A program made the translations under genes and the position numbers. A DNA stretch of 42,749 bases from positions 1-42,749 of the forward strand of contig DJYO01000015.1 of NCBI GenBank assembly GCA_002450155.1, read 5' to 3'. Positions 33,893 through 40,344 of the stretch are shown in pieces. Numbering within the stretch: the first letter of the stretch is position 1; every line of letters begins with the position of its first letter. This DNA comes from Mageeibacillus sp. UBA6976 (GTDB lineage: Bacteria; Bacillota; Clostridia; Saccharofermentanales; Saccharofermentanaceae). The notes below the pieces were generated by a model that made no database searches, was not told the DNA's origin, and worked only from the letters and a program-made list of their open reading frames with translations.

Positions 33893-34573
33893 TCACCCCT
33901 TTATCACATTATACTTGATATCCTTGTCGTAGGTATCTATACCTTCAGCTTTCTTTATCACATTTACTACAACGTAGGTAAGCGGCGTGAATACAGCTTC
34001 GTAGGATACCTTGAACAGATACTGGAACAAGATCATCTTAAATACAACAGAATTCTCCATTGTTCCCAAGAAAGAGATCAGTATGAATATTACCGAATCG
34101 AGGCCCTCACCTACTACAGTAGAGAGGATGGTGCGCAGCCAGAGTTTCTTGCCGTTGGTTGCGACCTTGATCTTGGACAGCAATATGGAATTGGAGAATT
34201 CACCGAACAGATATCCGGCAAAGGAAGCAACGGCAACTCGCGGAGTAGTCCCCATTACTATCTGATAGGCTTCCTGATTCTCCCAATATGCCGGATGAGG
34301 CAGATAGACAGCTACCAGATAGACCAGCACTGCAAAGAAACTGCAGGCAAAGCCCATCCAGATCACAGTCCTTGCTTTCCTGAAACCGTATACCTCGGTA
34401 AATACATCACCCAAGATGTATGTCACAGGAAACAGTATAACTGCAGCAGGAAGGGTAATATTTTCTGTTACAGCCCACATCTTACCTGCTATCAGATTAG
34501 AGAGCAGAAGGCAGGTGACAAAGACTATCCCCAAAAGCATAAAAAGCGTGGATATATTAGATTTTTCTCTCAT
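33893..34573 (-). CDS. yhhQ: Queuosine precursor transporter, YhhQ family
   Basis: A 226-residue membrane protein with about six segments and the YhhQ/DUF165 features: LLSNLIAGKMWAV near the start, ILGDVFTEVYGFRKA in the first half and FAGYLFGEFSNSILLSKIK in the middle. YhhQ proteins import preQ0 or preQ1. The start at 34573 has GGAGG five bases upstream; a longer frame to 34630 is rejected. It heads an operon with queF. The 160-base leader is structured and may sense a deazaguanine. Confidence 0.92.
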   Translation of the reverse strand: MREKSNISTLFMLLGIVFVTCLLLSNLIAGKMWAVTENITLPAAVILFPVTYILGDVFTEVYGFRKARTVIWMGFACSFFAVLVYLVAVYLPHPAYWENQEAYQIVMGTTPRVAVASFAGYLFGEFSNSILLSKIKVATNGKKLWLRTILSTVVGEGLDSVIFILISFLGTMENSVVFKMILFQYLFKVSYEAVFTPLTYVVVNVIKKAEGIDTYDKDIKYNVIKG

Positions 34574-34735
34574 ATGAACCTCCAAAAAATAAGCTCCCAA
34601 AACAGGAGTCTCATTAATTCTGAACCTCAAATGAGAAAAAATGATTGTCCTGGTTTTGTTTAACGACAGGATGGCACAAACGAACTGTCGGCACTTATAT
34701 TACAATGCCAGTTAATTAATAGCAACTGTTTTCCC
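34574..34735 (-). promoter_or_regulatory. Structured leader of the queuosine operon, candidate regulatory RNA
   Basis: On the minus strand CGACAG pairs with CTGTCG (34664-34669 with 34685-34690), while TCCTG/CAGGA (34648-34652 with 34667-34671) uses three of the same bases. The two hairpins cannot coexist. Later, CTCAT-ATGAG and CTCC-GGAG hairpins precede a TTTTTT tract and the SD. I could not match it to preQ1 classes I-III by eye. Confidence 0.4.
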
Positions 34736-35740
34736 CTATCTTAAAACAGCAAATATAACACTTGATACATACATAAGGAGTAGAAATGCTCCTTCCTTGC
34801 GGTTTATCGTTTTAGCTGTAAATGAGAAAATCAGAGTTATTATGCTCACGATTATTAAAATGGCGATGTCATACACAGAAGCCATGTTGACACCGATCGG
34901 TCGAAGTAACGAAGCTACTCCAAGAATAAAGAAGATATTAAAGATGTTAGATCCGATGACATTTCCGACAGCCATATCGGTTTCGCCTTTCCTTGAAGCA
35001 ACGATTGATGTCACAAGTTCCGGCAAGGATGTTCCAATCGCAACTACCGTAAGCCCGATAAGTGTTTCTGACATTCCCATCTCAAAGGCGATCTTCTTGG
35101 CACTGTATACGACTGCTTGTCCGCCTCCTATAACCAAAGCCAGACCAATGATTATCTGAAGAATGCATTTCCACGCAGGGATCAGCTGCTCATTATCATT
35201 GCTTTCATCCGGTTTATTTCTCGATATTTTGATCAGATAGAAGATATAAGATGCAAACAATACTATTAAGACTAAACCCATCCATCTGGTCAATTGACCA
35301 ACATTTTGATCGACACTTGAAATCGCAAGATTGCCACCAAGCAATGCCGGGACCAAAGCAAAAAGCAAGAGAAGAAAAGCGCCGGCAATAGAAACAGGAA
35401 AATCACGCTTTAGCAAACGATCATTAACGGGAAGAGGATGAATTATAGCACACACACCCAAGACAGCTATAAGATTAAAGGTGTTCGAACCAATAACATT
35501 ACTTAAAGCGATTTCATTGGAGCCCTGAATCGATGCTAATGTGCTTACTGCCAATTCCGGAGCACTTGTCCCGAGCGCTACGATCGTAAGACCGATAATA
35601 AGGCTTGATACCTTAAAGATCCTTGCCAATGCTGAGCTGCCATCAACAAATATGTCGGCGCCTTTTACTAATGCAACAAAACCAATTGCCAGTACAATAA
35701 TATAGATAAAAATAAAGATCCCTCCTTCGGGATTACCCAT
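34736..35740 (-). CDS. Calcium/sodium antiporter (CaCA superfamily)
   Basis: A 334-residue exchanger with about ten membrane segments and the two inverted alpha-repeats: ALGTSAPELAVS with NVIGSNTFN in the first half and AIGTSLPELVTS with NVIGSNIFN in the second. It is the YrbG/bacterial Na+/Ca2+ exchanger type. The start is unsure: ATG 35740 has no SD, whereas GGAGG at 35721-35725 (minus) lies seven bases before an ATT codon at 35713, which matches where relatives begin. Codons are more AT-rich than in neighbours. It is a single gene at the start of an accessory-looking region. Confidence 0.9.
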   Translation of the reverse strand: MGNPEGGIFIFIYIIVLAIGFVALVKGADIFVDGSSALARIFKVSSLIIGLTIVALGTSAPELAVSTLASIQGSNEIALSNVIGSNTFNLIAVLGVCAIIHPLPVNDRLLKRDFPVSIAGAFLLLLFALVPALLGGNLAISSVDQNVGQLTRWMGLVLIVLFASYIFYLIKISRNKPDESNDNEQLIPAWKCILQIIIGLALVIGGGQAVVYSAKKIAFEMGMSETLIGLTVVAIGTSLPELVTSIVASRKGETDMAVGNVIGSNIFNIFFILGVASLLRPIGVNMASVYDIAILIIVSIITLIFSFTAKTINRKEGAFLLLMYVSSVIFAVLR

Positions 35741-35972
35741 AACAAGACTAATCCCGCAATTTGATGCAGTAAAAGTCTCGCTTCTTAGAGCATATCCCGG
35801 GGATCTCAGATCCCGTACTGACGAAATACACCACACATTATGTGCAAGCTACTCCCTAATACGACGTAAAAATATCATACAGACAGATAACAGTCAATTT
35901 GCTTTTTTTGATGTTTGTAATCCCCAAATTGTGTTTTTCTGACATAACACAGAATAAGGGTTTCATTACATT

Positions 35973-36446
35973 TCATTTTGTAATACGCTTTTCCAACCTG
36001 ATCAGGTGTTCTTCATCAGGCTCAGTGATTCCGTTTTTATAGTTATATCCCATCTTAAGATAGAAAGGGACACCTGTTATCGACGCGGGGATCTCAATGC
36101 GCTTCGCCCTTAGGAAGAATTCGTCCTTTTCGAGCGTGTCGATAATGGCTCTGCCTATGCCCTTCCCTTGATACTCCGGCAAAACGAAAATGGTAAACAG
36201 GCTGCTCTCGTCTTCCTTGCCCCAATAGGGTCCGATCGCGCCGCAGCCGATGATGTTATCCTGCTCCTCCGCGACATAAAAGTGCGTCCACGATGCTCTC
36301 TCGAGAACATGTTCAGGCGACTCAACTTCGATAAGCTGTTCCATCAGCTCTACTGGATAATCCTTGGTATTCGATATCCGTATGGTCTTACGGATAAGCT
36401 CTGATACAGCCTTTGCATCTTGTTCTTCAAATCTTCTGATGTTCAT
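35973..36446 (-). CDS. GNAT family N-acetyltransferase
   Basis: A 157-residue acetyltransferase. Motif A reads LFTIFVLPEYQGKGIGRAII (QGKGIG binds acetyl-CoA) and the end ITGVPFYLKMGYNYKNG is motif B. It resembles small GNATs annotated as acetyltransferases of unknown target. The start at 36446 follows GGAGGAG and begins MNIRRFEEQDAKAV, as is usual; the longer frame back to 36575 runs through a terminator-like hairpin and the promoter and is rejected. The leader carries that hairpin, so expression may need antitermination. Confidence 0.88.
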   Translation of the reverse strand: MNIRRFEEQDAKAVSELIRKTIRISNTKDYPVELMEQLIEVESPEHVLERASWTHFYVAEEQDNIIGCGAIGPYWGKEDESSLFTIFVLPEYQGKGIGRAIIDTLEKDEFFLRAKRIEIPASITGVPFYLKMGYNYKNGITEPDEEHLIRLEKRITK

Positions 36447-36460
36447 TATCTCCTCCCCTG

Positions 36461-36489
36461 AAAAAAGGCCACATCTGATAACTGGCCTT
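36461..36489 (-). terminator. Leader terminator (attenuator candidate) before the GNAT gene
   Basis: Stem AAGGCCA/TGGCCTT (36483-36489 with 36465-36471), eleven-base loop, then TTTTTT on the minus strand. It lies between the promoter and the SD of the GNAT gene, so it would stop the gene's own transcript after roughly 45 bases unless bypassed. Confidence 0.6.
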
Positions 36490-36510
36490 GATACTATCTT
36501 ACTAACAAAG

Positions 36511-36537
36511 ATTATACCATCGCATACATATTTCCAA
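36511..36537 (-). promoter_or_regulatory. Promoter of the GNAT gene (extended -10)
   Basis: TGGTATAAT, an extended -10 with perfect TATAAT (36511-36516), 15 bases from TTGGAA (36532-36537). Predicted start near 36504, about 15 bases before the leader hairpin. Confidence 0.65.
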
Positions 36538-36653
36538 GAAAATGCCCGCTGCAGTACATCGGATTTCTCCGACAACCCACGGCGAGCTTCGGTTTGCCGG
36601 TATCAGCCGCGACGGACAGCATTACAGGTGGAGCATAAAACCTGCCATAGTGG

Positions 36654-36681
36654 TTGAATAAAGGTTAAGAATAGGTATAAA
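36654..36681 (+). promoter_or_regulatory. Promoter of the NhaC-type antiporter gene
   Basis: TTGAAT (36654-36659), 16 bases, TATAAA (36676-36681), followed 33 bases later by the ATG with GAGGTG as SD. Confidence 0.5.
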
Positions 36682-36714
36682 CTATCAGGGCGATTATTAA
36701 TGTGAGGTGTACTC

Positions 36715-38361
36715 ATGGGCCGTTTCAAAATGAACCGTTTAAGAGTGCTGGCTTTCCTGATTGTGTTCGTCAGCATATTCAGTCTTATAGCTGCGAAGAT
36801 CATCGCCGTCAACAGTTACGGTGATACTGCGGACACGTCGGTGTTCTACTGTACCTTCTGGTCACTCGTGCCGCCGATCATCGCCATCGCGCTCGCCCTC
36901 ATCACGAAGGAAGTTTATTCGTCCCTGTTCCTGGGAATCTTAACGGGCGCGCTTCTTTACTCGAACTTCAGCTTCGAGGGCACAATTACGCACGCGTTCA
37001 ACGACGGCATTGTCGCGTCTCTTTCTGACTCATACAACGTCGGAATCCTCGTGTTTCTAGTAATCCTCGGCATCATAGTAATGCTCATGAACAAAGCCGG
37101 CGGCTCAGCTGCTTTCGGGCGGTGGGCGTCATCACACATCAAGAACCGCGCAGGCGCTCAGATCGCGACGATCGCCCTGGGCTGCCTCATCTTCATAGAC
37201 GATTACTTCAACTGCCTGACGGTAGGCTCTGTCATGCGCCCCGTCTGCGACAAGAGCAAGATCTCCCGCGCGAAGCTCGCATATCTCATCGACGCCACGG
37301 CAGCTCCCGTCTGCATCATCGCACCCGTCTCGTCATGGGCGGCAGCAGTCTCTTCGTATGTTGAGGAGGGCAACGGACTTCACCTGTTCATCCGCGCGAT
37401 CCCGTTCAACTTCTACGCGATCCTCACCATCGTCATGATGGTCTTCCTCGCGCTCACGAACCTCGACTACGGCCCGATGGCGCTGCACGAGAAGAACGCG
37501 AAGGACAAGGGCGACATCCTCTCCGGCATGAAGGGCGTCGCAGGCATCGCAAGCGAGGACGCCAACCCCAAGGGCAAAGTCGTAGACCTCGTTCTCCCGA
37601 TCGTTGTCCTCATTGCGTCCTGCATCATCGGCATGATCTACTCCGGTGGTTTCTTCCAAGGGGAGAGCTTCGTCGATGCTTTCTCGAACTCCGATGCCTC
37701 CGTGGGCCTCATGCTCGGCTCCGCGTTCACGCTCGTAGTGACGATAATCTTCTACCTGATCCGCGAGGTGCTCTCGTTCAAGCAGATGGCTGACTGCATC
37801 CCGGAGGGCTTCAAATCCATGGTGCCCGCGATACTGATCCTTACCTTCGCGTGGAGCCTTAAGGCCATGACAGACAGCCTCGGCGCGCGCGAATATGTCG
37901 AAAAGCTCATGCTCAATTCCGCAGACGGATTCAAGTCATTCCTGCCCGCCATCATATTCCTGGTCGCAGTCGGCCTGTCATTCTCGACCGGTACGAGCTG
38001 GGGTACATTCGGAATCCTCATTCCCATAACCTTAAGCGTCTTCCCGCTGACAGACCCGCTGGGCGTCGTCTGCGTCAGTGCGTGCATGGCCGGTGCCGTA
38101 TGTGGCGACCACTGCTCACCGATATCCGATACGACGATCATGGCGAGCGCCGGTGCCCAGTGTGACCACGTCATCCACGTGTCCACCCAGCTGCCGTACG
38201 CGCTGACCGCCGCAGGTGTCAGCGCCGTCGCTTACATAGTCGCGGGTTTCTTCCCGAATGCATTCATCGCACTGCCCGTCGCGATCATCATGATGCTGTG
38301 CACAATGTTCCTTCTTCGAACGAGTCTCAGCCGGAAATCGGGTGGTAAAGTGCGTCAATAG
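36715..38361 (+). CDS. nhaC: Na+/H+ antiporter, NhaC family
   Basis: A 548-residue transporter with about twelve membrane segments. Family landmarks are IFIDDYFNCLTVGSVMRPV (about 157-175), GTSWGTFGILIPI and CGDHCSPISDTTIMASAGAQ in the C-terminal half. NhaC-type proteins exchange Na+ (or an organic anion pair such as malate/lactate) for H+. The third-position GC content is visibly higher than in all neighbours (many CTC, GCG, CGC, ATC, TCG codons), suggesting recent transfer from a GC-richer relative. It has its own promoter and is separated from the next gene by a terminator reading the other way. Confidence 0.92.
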   Translation: MGRFKMNRLRVLAFLIVFVSIFSLIAAKIIAVNSYGDTADTSVFYCTFWSLVPPIIAIALALITKEVYSSLFLGILTGALLYSNFSFEGTITHAFNDGIVASLSDSYNVGILVFLVILGIIVMLMNKAGGSAAFGRWASSHIKNRAGAQIATIALGCLIFIDDYFNCLTVGSVMRPVCDKSKISRAKLAYLIDATAAPVCIIAPVSSWAAAVSSYVEEGNGLHLFIRAIPFNFYAILTIVMMVFLALTNLDYGPMALHEKNAKDKGDILSGMKGVAGIASEDANPKGKVVDLVLPIVVLIASCIIGMIYSGGFFQGESFVDAFSNSDASVGLMLGSAFTLVVTIIFYLIREVLSFKQMADCIPEGFKSMVPAILILTFAWSLKAMTDSLGAREYVEKLMLNSADGFKSFLPAIIFLVAVGLSFSTGTSWGTFGILIPITLSVFPLTDPLGVVCVSACMAGAVCGDHCSPISDTTIMASAGAQCDHVIHVSTQLPYALTAAGVSAVAYIVAGFFPNAFIALPVAIIMMLCTMFLLRTSLSRKSGGKVRQ

Positions 38362-38416
38362 CATATCCACATGGGAGGTGCAGACTGTCCGTTTAATCGC
38401 CCTAACTGCTAAAAAA

Positions 38417-38438
38417 CTCCGAAACACTCGTTCCGGAG
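38417..38438 (-). terminator. Intrinsic terminator after the prepilin-like gene
   Basis: Nine-base stem CTCCGAAAC/GTTCCGGAG (one G-U pair on the minus strand) with loop of four and TTTTTT on the minus strand (38411-38416), 37 bases beyond the pilin stop. Confidence 0.85.
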
Positions 38439-38474
38439 CCTTGATCATTGTCGGTTATATTCCGATTAAGACGA

Positions 38475-39179
38475 TCAGCCATTAAAATACGGCTCAGCAT
38501 GTCCCTGTAATGTGTTCGCTCCTCCTGTCCAGAAATTACCGTTGCTGTATGTACTTACGACATAAAGCTGCAGAGGTATTTTAACACCATCTTTCACAAT
38601 AGTATTCCTACAGGAATAACTGCCAAACATAACTTCCTTCATAATGGATGTATTATCCCTGGGATATGTATAAATCCATTCACCGTTAACATAGAAGATA
38701 GCCGGGGAATTCTTTGATTCAACATAAGCAACATAATAAACTGTATATTGCTCGGTTAAGCTCATATTACACTCTGGATTGCTGTTACCAACGCCAAAGA
38801 CAAGAATATATGGTTCATTATCTCTGGTGCGATCCATCAATTCAAGAACTTTATTTCCCCACTCGTAATCAGCTGAATCAGGTCTATTAAACTTAGCGTC
38901 CCAACGGACATCACCGCCTGAACCTCCGCCGGTAGCATCTCCTGTGGTATTACTCATAGCGCCGGGTCCTAATCCGTAGAGTTCGGTCATGATCGCCTGG
39001 CATGCAACTCTGGCATTATCAGCATTCGTAAGTATCCTATTCTTCCTTGCCTTTCTGATATAACCGGTCAATGCAGGTACAAGCATTGCTGCCAGGACCG
39101 CAAGTATTACAAGTACAACAATAAGTTCTACAAGTGTGAATGCACTGCTATGATGTTTAGCCTTAGTAAATCTTCTCAT
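38475..39179 (-). CDS. Type IV prepilin-like protein, orphan
   Basis: A 234-residue protein with the class III prepilin leader: basic start MRRFTKAKHHSSA then FTLVELIVVLVILAVL (about 14-29), with Glu at mature position 5. A pseudopilin beta domain of unknown type follows, rich in Gly, Asn and Tyr. Cleavage should be before Phe, but the -1 residue is Ala rather than the usual Gly. The start at 39179 has GAGGA about nine bases upstream; an in-frame ATG at 39194 is possible. No other pilus genes are in the window, so assembly machinery must be elsewhere. Confidence 0.85.
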   Translation of the reverse strand: MRRFTKAKHHSSAFTLVELIVVLVILAVLAAMLVPALTGYIRKARKNRILTNADNARVACQAIMTELYGLGPGAMSNTTGDATGGGSGGDVRWDAKFNRPDSADYEWGNKVLELMDRTRDNEPYILVFGVGNSNPECNMSLTEQYTVYYVAYVESKNSPAIFYVNGEWIYTYPRDNTSIMKEVMFGSYSCRNTIVKDGVKIPLQLYVVSTYSNGNFWTGGANTLQGHAEPYFNG

Positions 39180-39247
39180 AGTGTATTTCCTCATCTACAT
39201 ATTGAGTCAAATCTATATATTAATTGTACAGTCTGTGTTTTATTCAA

Positions 39248-39680
39248 TCAAGCAAAATGGTCAGCTATGATCTCCAGACTCCCGGGCTCAACATGACACG
39301 GCAGGCATATGACCTCTACTCCGGAAGCCTTAGCCAGTTCCAATGCCTCTCCGAACTCAGGATGCGTCTTAACATTAGCCCTTACCTCGTTTATCCCGTC
39401 CATCGGGAAAATAGCCCACGCCGTCTATCTCCAGCGTGCATCCCTTGACCTCCATAAGATAGGACTTATCCCCCTTACGCATAAAGAAATCTATCCTTGA
39501 ATCGCCGAATCTGAACTCCGGCATCACCTCATCAAAGTTCAGACCATCAAGATGCTCCCTGACTGCCTTGTTCGGCGCCTGACTGTTAATACTGACCAGC
39601 AGCCCTCCGGCCTTACGCACTGCCACAAGATCATACCGGGTCTTCTTATAAATACACCGGGATTTATATTCCCGTATCTC
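39248..39680 (-). pseudogene. sfsA: Decayed sfsA (DNA-binding sugar fermentation stimulation protein)
   Basis: Two pieces of SfsA in different frames. The first reads KKTRYDLVAVRKAGGLLVSI, then NSQAPNKAVREHL, SRIDFFM and MEVKGCTLEIDGVGYF. After about 39404-39411 the homology continues in another frame: MDGINEVRANVKTHPEFGEA and so on to a TGA at 39248. Relative to family members roughly 30 residues are missing at the junction and about 60-70 at the N-terminus. The gene is therefore nonfunctional. It borders the tRNA half-gene, consistent with erosion at an integration boundary. Confidence 0.8.
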
Positions 39681-39779
39681 ATATCAACACCTCCGCATCC
39701 GTCATCAAACTGATGATCTCTGCTTATCCTTACAGCTGAGCTACTGTCTTTATCAGAGCTGTCAGAACACCATATTAAA

Positions 39780-39809
39780 AGACCGACAGGATGAAAATCC
39801 CATCGGTCT
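39780..39809 (-). terminator. Terminator-like hairpin downstream of the tRNA fragment
   Basis: Stem AGACCGA/TCGGTCT with internal GGAT/ATCC and a GAAA-type loop, followed by TTTTAA on the minus strand. It lies about 80 bases past the CCA end, where the terminator of an intact tRNA gene would be. Confidence 0.6.
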
Positions 39810-39888
39810 CTGTCCCTGTAAACTGATGCTATGCTCTGTTTTTGCATTACTGCCTTATCCGCATAAAGCACAGTGTTTACAGGCATTC

Positions 39889-39946
39889 TGGCGGAGATGG
39901 TGGGATTCGAACCCACGTATCGGTTGCCCGATAAACGCATTTCGAG
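39889..39946 (-). tRNA. tRNA-Ser(CGA) 3' half only, probable attachment-site scar
   Basis: Read on the minus strand: anticodon loop CTCGAAA, 3' anticodon-stem strand TGCG, long variable arm ATCGGGCAACCGAT, T arm GTGGGTTCGAATCCCAC, then CATCTCCGCCA. This is the 3' half of a serine tRNA with anticodon CGA. The 5' side is absent: the bases before the loop do not pair with the 3' anticodon-stem strand, and no GGAGATG acceptor strand or D arm is found in the preceding 100 bases. It cannot make a tRNA. Such 3' halves are left where tyrosine integrases insert elements into tRNA genes. Confidence 0.85.
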
Positions 39947-40186
39947 CAATGAAACCGAGTGTAATTTGCCGGTTTTTACAGTGATTCTCAGTCGGATAAA
40001 GATATCAGAATGCCAATAAAATAAGCCTTTGCTGGATACTGTCACTTTTGTGTCAGTATCTGTTGCTTTTGTGCTCCAAAAATCTCCCGCGAGAATGGAA
40101 CGGAAACGGTTCGGTATATCGAATGGAAACATTCAATTTTGAACAATTCACACCTTATACCGGAACAGCCCGTCCTATATTTTCAC

Positions 40187-40291
40187 TGATTCTTTCGCCG
40201 CTTGAGCACCACCAATTCGCGTTTGAGCACCGCCGTTTCGCGAGATCAGTACCGATGACATAAAAATATCGTTTCACGAATGAGTACCGCC
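40187..40291. repeat. IS21 left end with multiple subterminal repeats
   Basis: The terminal repeat is followed by further copies of a motif close to TGAG(C/T)ACC-N-CC...TTCGC, at about 40202-40220, 40223-40242, 40247 (degenerate) and 40270-40291. IS21 transposases bind several such sites at each end. Confidence 0.8.
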
Positions 40292-40344
40292 TCTTAAACT
40301 TATAGCATCCTGCCTTGCAGGAAATAAGTTAAGGAGGCTTTTAA

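Larger units (their letters stand above)
39681..40186. other. Gene-less stretch around the tRNA fragment with repeat remnants
   Basis: About 500 bases with no supported gene. It holds the terminator and tRNA half noted separately. Right of these are two direct repeats with a 21-base period (40039-40052 and 40060-40073, CTGT-N2-CTTTTGTG) and a small hairpin GAATG-GAAA-CATTC (40111-40124). The 21-base spacing resembles the subterminal repeats of IS21-type ends, so part may be the remnant of another insertion sequence. I see nothing else in it. Confidence 0.5.

Noticed and set aside
33833..34663. A 276-codon plus-strand open frame opposite yhhQ
   Set aside because: It is antisense to a clear transporter gene; its composition is that of a mirrored membrane protein.
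34574..34735. A canonical preQ1 class I riboswitch before yhhQ
   Set aside because: The short hairpin plus A-rich tail typical of class I was not found; kept only as an unclassified leader.
39690..39765. A tRNA-like D-arm (GTAGCTCAGCTG) and anticodon-like hairpin on the minus strand
   Set aside because: The D stem does not close, position 33 is not U, and no T loop or acceptor stem follows. It is probably chance or an unrecognisable relic.
39539..40132. A 197-codon minus-strand open frame across the tRNA fragment
   Set aside because: It crosses the tRNA 3' half and the sfsA remnant in the wrong frame and has no SD.
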